64,000 bases of DNA from Burkholderiales bacterium (lineage in GTDB: Bacteria > Pseudomonadota > Gammaproteobacteria > Burkholderiales > Burkholderiaceae_C). The position numbers were made by a program, and so were the translations under genes. This document shows positions 37,896 to 48,000 of this stretch, piece by piece. Within the stretch, counting starts at the first letter, position 1; every line of letters starts with the position of its first letter. Below the pieces are notes generated by a model. That model was given only the letters and a program-made list of their open reading frames with translations, was not told the DNA's origin and searched no databases. The stretch lies in NCBI GenBank assembly GCA_947381415.1, contig CANCVB010000007.1, positions 1 through 64,000 of the forward strand. Reading direction: 5' to 3'.

Positions 37896-38870
37896 TTAGT
37901 TAACCAAAACCAGTTTACCCATTACCTCTCTAGAACCCATTCTTGCGTATGCAAGGGGTAGCTTCCCCATTTCAACCGTGGAGTCAATATGCGGTTTTAT
38001 GAGGCCCTGACGGTGCCAATCAAGCAGCGTAGACATCATTTCCGCATTTGCTTTGGGTTCACGTTTTGCGAAATCACCCCAAAAAACACCGACGATGGAG
38101 GCGCCCTTAAGCAGCGCCAGATTAAAGGGCAGTGCAGGGATTGGCCCAGCTGCAAAACCGACGACCAAATACCTTCCTCGCCAAGCAATTGACCGAAATG
38201 CAGGTTCTGCAAAATCGCCCCCAACGGGGTCATAAATGACATCAGGGCCTTTGCCACCAGTCAATGCTTTTACTTGGTCACGAAAATTTCCCTGACTGTA
38301 ATTGATGACTTCGTCGGCACCTAATTTTTGACAAAGATCACATTTTTCTTGAGAAGAAGCGGCAGCGATGACTTTGGCCCCAACAGCTTTTGCAATTTGA
38401 ATCGCCGCTGATCCAACGCCGCCTGCAGCGCCAAGGACCAAAACAGTTTCATTCGCCTTAAGTTGGGCTCGGTCAACCAGTGCATGGTAAGAGGTTGCAT
38501 AAATCATAATAAATGCTGCAGCATCCACCATGGGAAAGTTGCTGGGAAGGGGTAAACACAGATGTGCAGGCGCCAAGGTATGCGTGGCAAAACCGCCTGT
38601 GCCAGACAAGCAAGCGACTGACTGACCTATTGACAGATGTTTGACATTTGAACCTAAGGCCTGAATAACCCCTGCATATTCTGACCCTGGAACAAAAGGA
38701 AGCGGTGGCTTCATTTGATACTTGTTTTGAACAATCAAAATATCAGGAAAATTGAGACTTGCAGCTTTGATTTCAAGAAGAACCTCATCAGGTCCAGGTG
38801 AAGGAGTAGGGGTTTCTGTCCACTGCAGTGCATCGACACCAACAGGGTTTTCACACAGCCATGCTTTCAT
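37896..38870 (-). CDS. NADPH:quinone oxidoreductase-type medium-chain dehydrogenase
   Basis: A 324-residue zinc-independent MDR protein. The N-terminal GroES-like part has PFVPGSEYAGVIQALG, and the Rossmann fold has VLGAAGGVGSAAIQIAKAVGA (about 145-165). The catalytic-zinc cysteines of alcohol dehydrogenases are absent, as in QOR and related acyl/quinone reductases. It reduces quinones or enals with NADPH. The ending MGSREVMGKLVLV is typical of the QOR2-like group common in Burkholderiales. Monocistronic and divergent from surE. Confidence 0.88.
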   Translation of the reverse strand: MKAWLCENPVGVDALQWTETPTPSPGPDEVLLEIKAASLNFPDILIVQNKYQMKPPLPFVPGSEYAGVIQALGSNVKHLSIGQSVACLSGTGGFATHTLAPAHLCLPLPSNFPMVDAAAFIMIYATSYHALVDRAQLKANETVLVLGAAGGVGSAAIQIAKAVGAKVIAAASSQEKCDLCQKLGADEVINYSQGNFRDQVKALTGGKGPDVIYDPVGGDFAEPAFRSIAWRGRYLVVGFAAGPIPALPFNLALLKGASIVGVFWGDFAKREPKANAEMMSTLLDWHRQGLIKPHIDSTVEMGKLPLAYARMGSREVMGKLVLVN

Positions 38871-38984
38871 ATTGATCCTTATAAAATCCAGTTATTCATT
38901 TAAACAATATACCCAATCGCTGTCGTTGAAATTGGTTTTCCCCTTAATACCCAAACCTTACAATAGTGTTTTTATGGGCAAGGC

Positions 38985-39746
38985 ATGAAAATTCTTCTTT
39001 CCAATGATGATGGGTACCAAGCAAAAGGCATTATCGCTTTGTATGAGGCCTTGAAAGATATTGCGCACGTCGAAGTGGTCGCACCTGAGCAAAACAATAG
39101 CGCGAAATCAAATGCACTGACCTTGCACGCTCCCATTTATATACGTACTGCTCACAATGGATTTAAATACGTGACTGGAACCCCAGCTGATTGCGTTCAT
39201 ATTGCATTGACGGGCTTGCTAGGCTACATGCCTGATTTGGTTGTATCTGGGATCAACAATGGTGCCAATATGGGTGATGACACCATTTATTCTGGAACCG
39301 TTGGCGCTGCCATGGAAGGGTATTTGATGGGCGTGCCAGCCATTGCTTTTTCACAAGTAGAACGTGATTGGGGATACGTTCAAGATGCTGCGGTCTATGC
39401 TAAGAGGATGGTTATTGAGTTGATGCAATCACATCAGGCCCAGTCCTCACCTTGGCTTTTGAATGTCAATATCCCCAATCTACCTATGGAAAAATTAGGT
39501 CCACCTAAAGTTTGCCGCTTAGGTCGTCGCCATCCTGCTCAGCGGGTCATTACGCAGGAGAGTCCACGGGGCGAAACCATGTACTGGATAGGTAGCGCTG
39601 GACCTGCAAAAGATGAATCGCATGACACTGATTTTTTTGCGACTTCGCAGGGACGTGTCGCTGTCACGCCCTTACAAGTTGATCTCACAGAACATGCACA
39701 ACTTGGTTTTTGGAATACTGCTGCTGAATCTTGGAAACTCGATTAA
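38985..39746 (+). CDS. surE: 5'/3'-nucleotidase SurE
   Basis: A 253-residue metal-dependent nucleotidase. The N-terminal [16 protein letters not shown] supplies the Asp-Asp metal ligands. [13 protein letters not shown] and [27 protein letters not shown] complete the active site. It dephosphorylates nucleoside monophosphates and short polyphosphate. First gene of surE-pcm-nlpD-rlmD; its TAA shares one base with the pcm ATG. Confidence 0.96.
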   Translation: MKILLSNDDGYQAKGIIALYEALKDIAHVEVVAPEQNNSAKSNALTLHAPIYIRTAHNGFKYVTGTPADCVHIALTGLLGYMPDLVVSGINNGANMGDDTIYSGTVGAAMEGYLMGVPAIAFSQVERDWGYVQDAAVYAKRMVIELMQSHQAQSSPWLLNVNIPNLPMEKLGPPKVCRLGRRHPAQRVITQESPRGETMYWIGSAGPAKDESHDTDFFATSQGRVAVTPLQVDLTEHAQLGFWNTAAESWKLD

Positions 39747-40543
39747 TGAAGCAAAAACCCAGTTTCCCTGCCAAGGTTGAAGGGCTTTCCCCACCAAAGC
39801 CTCAATCAACAAAAAGTACTGTGCATTTCTCTACAGGTCCCAAAGAATTGGCACTCGACAGCTTTGCGCTTCAAGCCTCGGGTGTGGGTCTTGATTCCAC
39901 TAAAGTTAGAGAAAGCATGGTTCTTAAATTGGCTGAGCAAGGCGTTCAGGACGAAATGGTGCTGCATGCTTTCTCCGTGATTGAGCGACATAAATTTATC
40001 GATACAGCATTGGCCAACCAAGCTTACGAAGATACCAGTTTGCCCATAGGTTTTGGTCAAACCATTTCAAAACCTAACGTCATTGGGCGAATGATTGAAC
40101 TTTTACGCCAGGGAAAAAATTTGATGATCACCGGTAAACTTTCTCGCGTTCTGGAGATTGGTACAGGTTGTGGTTATCAAGCAGCTTTACTGGGTCAGGT
40201 CTCCAACGAGGTCTACACTGTTGAGCGAATTCAAGGTCTTTATGAAAAAGCAAAAGAAAATTTGCGTCCCATGCGGTTTCCCAATATTCATCTGATTTTG
40301 GGTGATGGCATGTTGGGGTTCCCACAAGGTGCACCATATGCAGGAATCATTTCTGCTGCAGGCGGTGAACATATTCCAACCCCTTGGCTTGATCAACTGG
40401 CAGTCGGTGGCCGTTTGGTTGCGCCAGTGATGCATCAAAATGGGTCTCAAGTCCTGGTTGTTATCGACAAATCCGAAAACGGGTTTAAAAAGTCTTTTTT
40501 AGAGCCAGTTAACTTTGTGCCTCTGCGATCAGGAGTCGCTTAA
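39746..40543 (+). CDS. pcm: Protein-L-isoaspartate O-methyltransferase
   Basis: A 265-residue SAM-dependent enzyme repairing isoaspartyl damage. The SAM loop VLEIGTGCGYQAALLGQV and post-motif VYTVERIQGLYEKAKENL are typical, as is DTSLPIGFGQTIS. ATG 39746 overlaps the surE stop. The protein is about 55 residues longer than E. coli Pcm, with a Pro/Lys/Ser-rich N-terminal extension before the helical start SGVGLDSTKVRESMV. This extension is frequent in betaproteobacteria. Confidence 0.94.
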   Translation: MKQKPSFPAKVEGLSPPKPQSTKSTVHFSTGPKELALDSFALQASGVGLDSTKVRESMVLKLAEQGVQDEMVLHAFSVIERHKFIDTALANQAYEDTSLPIGFGQTISKPNVIGRMIELLRQGKNLMITGKLSRVLEIGTGCGYQAALLGQVSNEVYTVERIQGLYEKAKENLRPMRFPNIHLILGDGMLGFPQGAPYAGIISAAGGEHIPTPWLDQLAVGGRLVAPVMHQNGSQVLVVIDKSENGFKKSFLEPVNFVPLRSGVA

Positions 40544-40548
40544 GTGTT

Positions 40549-41436
40549 ATGAATAATTTTTCAAGTATCTTTGCAGTTGCGCGCTACGTCTGCTTAGGCT
40601 TAGCGGTTTTCACGGCTGGTTGTATGGGTTTTGGAAGAAGTGTGCCAGCTCCGGTGGAAGAAAGACCCGTCAATAAAACCAAGTCTGTAGGTGCGACCCA
40701 ACCCAAAGCGGCTACCCCTTTGCCTGCGTCAGTCTCGGACCAAGTCAAGGCAACTACATCCCCAGTTGAAAACTCAAATCGTTCAGGCTATTACACAGTG
40801 AAACCAGGAGATACGTTGATTCGTATCGGCCTCGATCAAGGTCAAAACTGGCGCGATATTATTCGTTGGAACAATATCGAAAATCCCAATGTGATTGAGG
40901 TAGGTCAGGTGCTTCGTATTGCACCTCCTACGGGAGATACGGCGCAAGAAGTGGCAATCACAAAGCCTGTTCAAATTGGTACTATTTCAGCCCTTCCAGA
41001 GGAAAAGAAGAGTCCAAGCGCGGTTGAACCGCCGGCTGTGGCCACGATCAAAAGCGAAGGTTCTGATGACTCTTTTCAATTAACATGGCCGGCTCAAGGA
41101 GCCATCAGTTCTGCATTTGATGATTCCAAAAACAAGGGTATCGATATCTCAGGAAAAGCAGGTGATGCCGTTTGGGCTGCAGCAGATGGCAAAGTGGTCT
41201 ATGCCGGTTCAGGTTTGCGGGGGTATGGGAACTTGGTGATCTTGAAGCACAACAATACCTTTCTAACGGCTTATGCCCACAACCAAACATTGCTTGTTCG
41301 AGAAGATCAATCGGTTAAAAGGGGGCAAAAAATCGCAGAGATGGGAAACTCAGATTCAGAGCAAGTTAAATTACATTTTGAGTTGCGACGCTTGGGTAAA
41401 CCAGTGGATCCTTTGAAATTTTTACCCGCCCGCTAA
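40549..41436 (+). CDS. nlpD: NlpD-type lipoprotein with LysM and degenerate LytM domains
   Basis: A 295-residue lipoprotein: lipobox FTAGC with acylated Cys25, a Pro/Lys-rich linker, a LysM domain (about 80-125, YYTVKPGDTLIRIG) binding peptidoglycan, and a C-terminal M23/LytM domain (about 185-290). The first metal histidine is replaced (NKGID instead of HKGID), and the final HxH is KLH. The domain therefore lacks peptidase ligands, like E. coli NlpD, which activates amidase AmiC in cell separation. rlmD follows after 9 bases. Confidence 0.92.
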   Translation: MNNFSSIFAVARYVCLGLAVFTAGCMGFGRSVPAPVEERPVNKTKSVGATQPKAATPLPASVSDQVKATTSPVENSNRSGYYTVKPGDTLIRIGLDQGQNWRDIIRWNNIENPNVIEVGQVLRIAPPTGDTAQEVAITKPVQIGTISALPEEKKSPSAVEPPAVATIKSEGSDDSFQLTWPAQGAISSAFDDSKNKGIDISGKAGDAVWAAADGKVVYAGSGLRGYGNLVILKHNNTFLTAYAHNQTLLVREDQSVKRGQKIAEMGNSDSEQVKLHFELRRLGKPVDPLKFLPAR

Positions 41437-41445
41437 AACCATTTC

Positions 41446-42879
41446 ATGCACCAAGTTTTGCCACCTGATGAGTCTGAGAATATGCATCAATCCGTCCAGA
41501 CTCCATCGCTTTTCATAGAGTCACTTGATTTGGATGCACAGGGTATTGCCCATCGAGCAGACGGAAAAGTTGTATTCATTGAAGGTGCCCTTCCTTTTGA
41601 GGAAGTGACCGCAAATATTCATCGAAAAAAAAATAATTGGGAACAAGGAACGCTTAAGTCGCTTTTAAAGGAATCATCACAACGGGTCAGGCCTCAATGC
41701 GATTTTTTCGGGCTGCATTCAGGTGCCTGCGGCGGCTGCAAAATGCAGCATTTAAATCCAGCAGCCCAAGTTGCAATCAAACAGCGTGTACTGGAGGATA
41801 ACCTCTGGCATTTAGGCAAGGTTAAACCTGACTTTATGTTAAGGCCGGTTCATGGATTGGATTGGGCTTACAGATACCGCGCGAGACTTTCTGTTCGCTA
41901 TGTCAGGAAGAAAGCAAAAGTTCTGATTGGGTTTCATGAACGAAAAAGCAGTTATGTCGCAGATATGTCTTACTGCGAAGTGTTACCCACTAAAGTTTCT
42001 CTATTGCTGCTTCCCCTTAGAGGATTGATTGAAAGCCTGGACAGTAAAGAGAGTTGCCCTCAAATTGAGTTGGCATGTACCCAAACAGTCACTGCACTTG
42101 TGTTGCGCCACATGCACCCATTAAGTGACAGAGATATGCAACTGCTTAGAGAATTTTCTGTGCGGCATGATGTGCAATGGTGGCTCCAATCTAAAGGTCC
42201 TGATTCCGTCAAGTTGTTAGAACCGGATGGGAGTAGCGTTAAAACTGAAAAGCTAAGTTATGAATTAGCAGACTTTGATTTGAAAATGTTTTTTCGCCCA
42301 ACAGATTTCACGCAGGTGAATCCGTTTATCAATGAAATCATGGTTTCTAAGGCCATTGCCTTGCTTAAAGTTTCCTCCACTGATCGAGTGATAGATTGGT
42401 TTTGTGGTCTGGGAAATTTCACTTTGCCTATCGCAACCCAAGCGAAAGAAGTCATTGGCATTGAGGGTAGTCAATCAATGGTGTCACTGGCCAAGTCGAA
42501 TTTTCAGTTCAATTTGGAGCAGCGAAACCAGCTAGGTTTAACCTTGGGTGAAGTTCACTTCAAAACCCAAAACCTTTTTGAAATTAGTGACAACGATCTA
42601 TTGGAACTGGGACATGCCGACAAATGGTTAATAGATCCACCTCGTGAGGGGGCGCATGCATTGGTAAATGCTCTCGTTAGTCTTGTCAGCCAAGACGCCA
42701 ATCCATCGTGGCTCCCACCTTCTAAAATTGTATACATCAGCTGTAATCCTGCTACGCTTGCAAGAGATGCTTCACTGCTGGTTCATCAAGCAAACTATGC
42801 ATGTACTGCTGCTGGAATGCTGAACATGTTTCCTCATACCGCGCATGTCGAAAGCATGGCTGTTTTCGAACTTCAATAA
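41446..42879 (+). CDS. rlmD: 23S rRNA (uracil-1939-C5) methyltransferase RlmD
   Basis: A 477-residue iron-sulfur rRNA methyltransferase. The TRAM-like N-terminus (about 20-75) has [18 protein letters not shown]. The cluster cysteines are Cys85, Cys95, Cys98 and Cys177. The SAM region is [14 protein letters not shown] and the catalytic nucleophile is Cys433 in [11 protein letters not shown]. About 40 residues longer than E. coli RlmD; an in-frame ATG at residue 13 is an alternative start. It follows nlpD by 9 bases, leaving no room for rpoS. Confidence 0.94.
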   Translation: MHQVLPPDESENMHQSVQTPSLFIESLDLDAQGIAHRADGKVVFIEGALPFEEVTANIHRKKNNWEQGTLKSLLKESSQRVRPQCDFFGLHSGACGGCKMQHLNPAAQVAIKQRVLEDNLWHLGKVKPDFMLRPVHGLDWAYRYRARLSVRYVRKKAKVLIGFHERKSSYVADMSYCEVLPTKVSLLLLPLRGLIESLDSKESCPQIELACTQTVTALVLRHMHPLSDRDMQLLREFSVRHDVQWWLQSKGPDSVKLLEPDGSSVKTEKLSYELADFDLKMFFRPTDFTQVNPFINEIMVSKAIALLKVSSTDRVIDWFCGLGNFTLPIATQAKEVIGIEGSQSMVSLAKSNFQFNLEQRNQLGLTLGEVHFKTQNLFEISDNDLLELGHADKWLIDPPREGAHALVNALVSLVSQDANPSWLPPSKIVYISCNPATLARDASLLVHQANYACTAAGMLNMFPHTAHVESMAVFELQ

Positions 42880-42904
42880 AAAAGGCCTCTTAAGAGGCCT
42901 TAAT
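42876..42904. terminator. Bidirectional terminator after rlmD
   Basis: AAGGCCTC (42882-42889) pairs with GAGGCCTT (42894-42901) around a TTAA loop, with an A-run before and a short T/A tail after. It lies between the convergent rlmD and Bax-inhibitor-1 genes. Confidence 0.75.
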
Positions 42905-42925
42905 TGATTCTTCCCACAAAGTTGA

Positions 42926-43618
42926 TTACTCGGAGTCACCCCCAAGAATACCCAAGAGGGACAATAAGCTTTGGAAAATATTGATAGCGTTCATGTAAAG
43001 CGCTAATGTTGCACTGATGTAGTTGGTTTCTCCGCCATCAATGATTCGCTTGATGTCATACAGCATGAAAGCGCTAAAAATACCAATGGATAAAACAGAA
43101 ATGACCATCATTCCTGGTCCAGAACCGACAAATATGTTGATGATGCTGGCAACCATTAAAACCATGACCCCAACAAATAACCACTTGGCCATGTTGCTAA
43201 GGTCTCTTTTGATCACAGATGCAAGACTGGCCATAATAAAAAAGACGCCAGCCGTTCCGCCAAATGCCGTCATAACCAACTCAGTGCCATTTTTGAAGCC
43301 TAAAACCATGGCAATGAGGCGAGACAACATCAGCCCCATGAAGAAAGTAAAGCCAAGTAAAAAGGCTATGCCTACTGCGGAGTCCTTGTTTTTTTCTATG
43401 GCATAGACAAAACCGAAAGCGCCAGCAATGAAGAAAATCATGCCTAAACCACCTGACAGGTAGTAACTGACACCAGTGGCGATTCCAAACCAAGCACCTA
43501 AAACAGTTGGAATCAAGGTTAGCGCAAGAAGCCAATAAGTATTGCGAAGTACTTTATTGCTATCCGAAGAGGAAGCACCTAGTTCGCGGTAACCAATGGT
43601 TTCTATGTTGTCAGACAT
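42926..43618 (-). CDS. Bax inhibitor-1 family membrane protein (YbhL/YccA type)
   Basis: A 230-residue inner-membrane protein with seven hydrophobic segments and a short hydrophilic N-terminus (about 1-25). FSAFMLYDIKRIIDGGETNYISATLALYMNAINIFQSLLSLLG matches the C-terminal BI-1 signature, including the paired acidic residues that act as a pH-sensitive latch in BsYetJ. YccA relatives interact with FtsH; others leak calcium. The specific role here is not known. An AAGGAG ribosome binding site precedes the ATG. Confidence 0.9.
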   Translation of the reverse strand: MSDNIETIGYRELGASSSDSNKVLRNTYWLLALTLIPTVLGAWFGIATGVSYYLSGGLGMIFFIAGAFGFVYAIEKNKDSAVGIAFLLGFTFFMGLMLSRLIAMVLGFKNGTELVMTAFGGTAGVFFIMASLASVIKRDLSNMAKWLFVGVMVLMVASIINIFVGSGPGMMVISVLSIGIFSAFMLYDIKRIIDGGETNYISATLALYMNAINIFQSLLSLLGILGGDSE

Positions 43619-43746
43619 GATAATCTCCTTAAAGAGTTATATGGATCTTAGATGAAGATGATTTTACCCAATTCAAGCGGGCAGCATCAATAATTGTCAC
43701 GCTAATGCTAAGCTAAGGCTTCTTATTCAATTCTGCAATTTATCTT

Positions 43747-44157
43747 ATGCAAACCAAATTCTCTTTAGAACTCTCCGATGTGAAAGCCATTGCAGCTGCC
43801 GCTGAGGCTGAGGCAATCAAACACCAGTGGGCTGTAACCATTGCCATTGTTGATGAGGGTGGTCATTTATTGTGGCTACAAAGGCTAGATGGTGCTGCAC
43901 CTGTTTCTGCCCATATTGCACCTGCGAAAGCCCATACAGCGGCATTGGGCCGAAGAGAGAGCAAGGTCTATGAAGACGTTATCAATTCAGGACGCTTTTC
44001 GTTTTTGAGCGCGCCTGTGTTGGAGGGGCTATTGGAGGGCGGTGTTCCTGTTGTCAAAGATGGGCAAACCATTGGCGCTGTTGGCGTCAGTGGTGTTAAA
44101 TCCAATGAAGACGCCCAAATTGCTAAAGCGGGAATCGCAGCACTAGCAGCTCAGTAA
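43747..44157 (+). CDS. GlcG/HbpS-family heme-binding-like protein
   Basis: A 136-residue cytosolic protein with the profilin-like fold of the HbpS/GlcG/DUF336 family. AIVDEGGHLLWLQRLDGA and GGVPVVKDGQTIGAVGVSG are family hallmarks. Members bind heme, cobalamin or act as accessory proteins in glycolate use and stress response. No glycolate oxidase genes are adjacent. No signal peptide is seen. The last 7 bases overlap the convergent ppsR end. Confidence 0.85.
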   Translation: MQTKFSLELSDVKAIAAAAEAEAIKHQWAVTIAIVDEGGHLLWLQRLDGAAPVSAHIAPAKAHTAALGRRESKVYEDVINSGRFSFLSAPVLEGLLEGGVPVVKDGQTIGAVGVSGVKSNEDAQIAKAGIAALAAQ

Positions 44158-44972
44158 ATCAGTCTTTCTGGTTTGATTTCTTGCAAGATGGTAGTGGCAA
44201 TTTCTTCAATGCTTTTTGTGGTCGTTGAAAGCCATCTAACCCCATACCTTCGCATCATAGATTCTGCTTCTAAGACCTCCATCTTGCAATTTTCAAGGCT
44301 GGCATAACGCGAGTGGGGGCGCCGCTCATTCCGGATTTCGCTCAATCGTTCTGGTTGAATTGTGAGGCCAAAAATTTTCGATAAATGCGGCAAGAGGGCC
44401 GGTGGAAACACTTGCCTTTCAAAATCTTCAGGAATAAGAGGGTAATTTGAAGCTTTCAAGCCGTGCTGCATCGCCAAATACAAACTGGTGGGTGTTTTTC
44501 CACTTCGGCTCACACCCACTAAGATGACATCGGATTTGTCTAGATCCGTTTGAGTCTGACCATCGTCATGAGCCAAACTGTAATTAATTGCTTCAATACG
44601 GTCGTGGTATGCCTTGCTTTTGCTGGCATCTGAAAACCGACCTATTCGGTGATTGGATTTTGTTTGAAATTCGGTTTCTAAGGGGTTAACAAAATTACTG
44701 AACATATCCAGTATCAGTCCTTTACAACCTCTACTCACCACATCTAAGACCTCTTCATTCGCGAGTGTTGTGAACACAATGGGCTTGAGGCCTTCTTTTT
44801 CATAGCAAGCATTGATCTGCTCGACAGTTTGGTGAGCCTTTGTAATGGTGTCAATAAAGGGTAAGCGGATGTGACGGTATTCATATTCGAACTGCGCAAG
44901 GATGGCATTGCCAAATGTTTCGGCTGTGATTCCAGTTCCATCAGAGACAAAAAAAACAGATCGATTCGTCAT
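44151..44972 (-). CDS. ppsR: PEP synthase regulatory protein (PpsR, bifunctional kinase/pyrophosphorylase)
   Basis: A 273-residue DUF299 protein that inactivates PEP synthase by ADP-dependent phosphorylation and reactivates it by phosphate-dependent removal. The start MTNRSVFFVSDGTGITAETFG and the P-loop VGVSRSGKTPTSLYLA (about 150-165) are diagnostic. It is divergent from its target ppsA across 165 bases, the standard layout. Confidence 0.95.
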   Translation of the reverse strand: MTNRSVFFVSDGTGITAETFGNAILAQFEYEYRHIRLPFIDTITKAHQTVEQINACYEKEGLKPIVFTTLANEEVLDVVSRGCKGLILDMFSNFVNPLETEFQTKSNHRIGRFSDASKSKAYHDRIEAINYSLAHDDGQTQTDLDKSDVILVGVSRSGKTPTSLYLAMQHGLKASNYPLIPEDFERQVFPPALLPHLSKIFGLTIQPERLSEIRNERRPHSRYASLENCKMEVLEAESMMRRYGVRWLSTTTKSIEEIATTILQEIKPERLIY

Positions 44973-45010
44973 AAGAAAGCCGCCTTGGGTAGTCAGAAAA
45001 TCAGGTCTAA

Positions 45011-45041
45011 AATGAAAGCACTAAAAGTATTGTCTTTCATT
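45011..45041. promoter_or_regulatory. Inverted repeat between ppsR and ppsA
   Basis: AATGAAAG (45011-45018) and CTTTCATT (45034-45041) are perfect 8-base arms separated by 15 bases, centred about 110 bases before the ppsA start and 54 bases before ppsR. It is a candidate operator for the divergent pair. No T-run follows, so it is not a terminator. Confidence 0.4.
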
Positions 45042-45137
45042 GCTTTCTCACTAAAACACAACAAAATGAATGCAAAAAGTGTCAATACCCAGTGCAAATT
45101 CAAGCATTGAAACTAATTTTAACTTTGGAGTTTAGCG

Positions 45138-47537
45138 ATGTCTGTACTTTTTCAGGCAACTGATTTGGTTGTGCCTTTTGAATTGTTACGCATGTCAGAT
45201 GTTGAGGCAGTTGGGGGCAAAAATGCCAGTCTTGGTGAAATGATTTCACAACTACCCCAAGGTGTTCGTGTTCCAACAGGATTTGCCACAACTTCTTTCG
45301 CTTTCAAAGATTTTTTGAAACACAACGATTTATCGTTGCGTATCAACGCTTTGCTTTCTGAACTGGATGCATCTAACTTAGCGGAACTTACTTCTGTGGG
45401 CTTGCAAATTCGAAATTGGATACTCGAACAGCCTTTTCCTCAAGCATTTGAAGATGCCATCAAGGTGGCTTTTGACAAACTTACCGACCATTCCGGTAGT
45501 GGTTCTTTCGCAGTGCGATCATCTGCGACAGCAGAGGATTTGCCAGACGCCTCTTTTGCTGGCCAGCAGGAAAGTTATTTAAATGTAGAGGGCATTGACC
45601 AAATTTTGCTCAAAATCAAAGAGGTCTTTGCCTCGCTTTATAACGACCGAGCTATCAGCTATAGAGTGCATAAGGGTTTTGCGCATTCTGAGGTGGCTTT
45701 ATCCGCGGGTATTCAGCGCATGGTGCGATCTGATTTAGGTGCATCGGGTGTCATGTTCACCATCGATACCGAGTCAGGCTTTAAAGATGTTGTGTTCATC
45801 ACCGGAAGTTATGGACTAGGAGAAACCGTGGTTCAAGGCGCGGTGAATCCCGATGAGTTTTACGTGCACAAACCAATGCTTTTGCAAAATAAAAAACCGA
45901 TTGTGCGCCGCAACCTCGGCTCAAAGTTGATTCAAATGCGGTTCGCCACTATAGAAGAAAAGGCGCAATCGGGACATTCCGTCACGACGGTGGATGTTCC
46001 CACTGAAATGCGAAACCGTTATTCCCTCTCCGATGAAGATATTGTGGAGTTAGCAAAGTATGCCGTCATTATTGAAAACCATTACGGTCGACCTATGGAC
46101 ATTGAATGGGGCAAGGATGGCGGTGATGGAAAGATATACATATTGCAAGCCCGTCCTGAAACGGTAAAAAGTCAGCAACACGGTAAGACTGAAATTCGAT
46201 ATAAATTGAAAGCCAAAGGAAATGTCCTCGCGCATGGCAGAGCCATTGGTCAAAAAATTGGAACAGGTCCTGTACGACTGGTCAATAGCTCAGCTGAGAT
46301 GCACCTTGTGAAGGCCGGGGATATTTTGGTAACCGATATGACCGATCCCAATTGGGAGCCAGTGATGAAATTGGCAAGTGCCATAGTGACCAACAGAGGG
46401 GGGCGAACATGTCATGCGGCAATCATTGCCAGAGAGTTGGGCATACCTGCGGTAGTTGGTTGTGGGGATGCCACTTCACAACTAAGTGATGAATCCCTGG
46501 TGACAGTCAGTTGCGCAGAGGGTGATACGGGTTATATCTATGATGGTTTATTGGAATCTGAAATTTCTGAGGTTGAAAGAGGTGTTATGCCACCAATTCC
46601 TACCAAGATCATGATGAACATAGGCAACCCGAGTTTGGCGTTTGATTTCTCTCAATTGCCAAATTCCGGCGTGGGTCTGGCAAGATTAGAGTTCATCATC
46701 AATAACAACATAGGCGTTCACCCCAAAGCCATATTAGATTACCCTCAAATTGATGTTGATTTGAAAAAGGCGGTTGAATCTGTCGCAAGAGGTCATGCCT
46801 CGCCTCGCGCTTTTTTTGTGGACAAGGTGGCTGAAGGAGTTGCGACTATTGCTGCCGCTTTTTGGCCCAAACCGGTGATTGTTCGCTTGTCTGACTTCAA
46901 ATCAAATGAATACAGAAAGTTGATTGGCGGCAACCGATATGAGCCTGAAGAAGAAAATCCCATGTTGGGTTTTCGCGGTGCTGTTCGTTACCTAAGTGAT
47001 GAATTTTCGGAGGCTTTTTCTATGGAGTGTGAGGCCCTGCTGCGGGTCAGAAATGAAATGGGTTTGACCAACGTTCAAATCATGGTTCCTTTTGTTAGAA
47101 CCTTGGGGCAAGCTGCAAAGGTCGTTGGGTTATTGTCTTCTCACGGGCTAACCCGTGGGCAGAATGATTTGAAACTGATCATGATGTGCGAAATTCCCAG
47201 TAATGCATTGTTAGCGGACCAATTTTTAGAATACTTTGACGGTTTTTCAATTGGTTCGAATGATTTAACCCAACTGACACTGGGCTTGGATAGAGACTCC
47301 GGCATGCCTCTTCTTGCAGCTGATTTTGATGAGCGAGATCCAGCGGTTAAGGTTTTGCTTTCGCAAGCGATCAAAGCATGTCAGAAAAGCAATAAATATG
47401 TAGGCATTTGTGGCCAAGGTCCCAGTGATCATTTGGACTTTGCGCAATGGTTGGTTGAGCAGGGCATTCAATCCATATCTTTGAACCCAGACAGTGTGGT
47501 TTCAACATGGCAGGCATTAGGCGCAATGGCCATATGA
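45138..47537 (+). CDS. ppsA: Phosphoenolpyruvate synthase
   Basis: A 799-residue enzyme converting pyruvate and ATP to PEP, AMP and phosphate; it drives gluconeogenesis from C3 acids. The N-terminal ATP-binding domain has [11 protein letters not shown] and [19 protein letters not shown]. The phosphocarrier is His426 in [15 protein letters not shown]. The C-terminal TIM barrel has [17 protein letters not shown] and the acidic/Cys active site [10 protein letters not shown]. The Thr preceding the catalytic His pair (in GRTCH) is the usual PpsR target. Length matches E. coli PpsA (792). Confidence 0.97.
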   Translation: MSVLFQATDLVVPFELLRMSDVEAVGGKNASLGEMISQLPQGVRVPTGFATTSFAFKDFLKHNDLSLRINALLSELDASNLAELTSVGLQIRNWILEQPFPQAFEDAIKVAFDKLTDHSGSGSFAVRSSATAEDLPDASFAGQQESYLNVEGIDQILLKIKEVFASLYNDRAISYRVHKGFAHSEVALSAGIQRMVRSDLGASGVMFTIDTESGFKDVVFITGSYGLGETVVQGAVNPDEFYVHKPMLLQNKKPIVRRNLGSKLIQMRFATIEEKAQSGHSVTTVDVPTEMRNRYSLSDEDIVELAKYAVIIENHYGRPMDIEWGKDGGDGKIYILQARPETVKSQQHGKTEIRYKLKAKGNVLAHGRAIGQKIGTGPVRLVNSSAEMHLVKAGDILVTDMTDPNWEPVMKLASAIVTNRGGRTCHAAIIARELGIPAVVGCGDATSQLSDESLVTVSCAEGDTGYIYDGLLESEISEVERGVMPPIPTKIMMNIGNPSLAFDFSQLPNSGVGLARLEFIINNNIGVHPKAILDYPQIDVDLKKAVESVARGHASPRAFFVDKVAEGVATIAAAFWPKPVIVRLSDFKSNEYRKLIGGNRYEPEEENPMLGFRGAVRYLSDEFSEAFSMECEALLRVRNEMGLTNVQIMVPFVRTLGQAAKVVGLLSSHGLTRGQNDLKLIMMCEIPSNALLADQFLEYFDGFSIGSNDLTQLTLGLDRDSGMPLLAADFDERDPAVKVLLSQAIKACQKSNKYVGICGQGPSDHLDFAQWLVEQGIQSISLNPDSVVSTWQALGAMAI

Positions 47538-47620
47538 ATCAAAATCCAATACAATAGCGGGCTTGACCTTGCTGTAACCATGCACGACGCGGTGGGCAGC
47601 TTTAACCATAAGGAGAATCT

Positions 47621-47986
47621 ATGCGTCATTATGAAATCGTTTTGCTTATTCACCCTGATCAAAGTGAACAAGTTCCTGCTATGTTGGAACGCTATAAAAG
47701 CCTGATTACCACTGGCGGAGGCAAAGTTCACCGCTTAGAGGATTGGGGACGTCGGCAGTTGACTTACATGATCAACAAACTTGCAAAGGCACACTTTCTT
47801 TGTTTGAACATTGAGGCAAACCAAGAAGTGATGTCCGAGTTGGAACATGCTTTTAAGTTCAATGATGCTGTATTGCGTCATTTAACTGTTTCAAAGAAAA
47901 AAGCCGAAACTTCTCCATCCTTGATGATGAAGACTGTTGAGCGCGAAGAAGCACGTAAAACACAACACGCAGAATTTCAGTCCTGA
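47621..47986 (+). CDS. rpsF: 30S ribosomal protein S6
   Basis: A 121-residue S6 beginning [21 protein letters not shown]; it binds S18 and the central domain of 16S r[18 protein letters not shown] is a family signature. AAGGAG lies 6-11 bases before the ATG. First gene of rpsF-priB-rpsR-rplI. Confidence 0.97.
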   Translation: MRHYEIVLLIHPDQSEQVPAMLERYKSLITTGGGKVHRLEDWGRRQLTYMINKLAKAHFLCLNIEANQEVMSELEHAFKFNDAVLRHLTVSKKKAETSPSLMMKTVEREEARKTQHAEFQS

Positions 47987-48000
47987 TTTTTTGAGGTCTT

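Noticed and set aside
41437-41445. Search for rpoS or a remnant between nlpD and rlmD
   Set aside because: Only nine bases are there, and no sigma-factor-like residues are coded in either flanking gene end.
44973-45137. Riboswitch in the ppsA leader
   Set aside because: I see an inverted repeat but no conserved aptamer pattern and no terminator or sequestered ribosome binding site.
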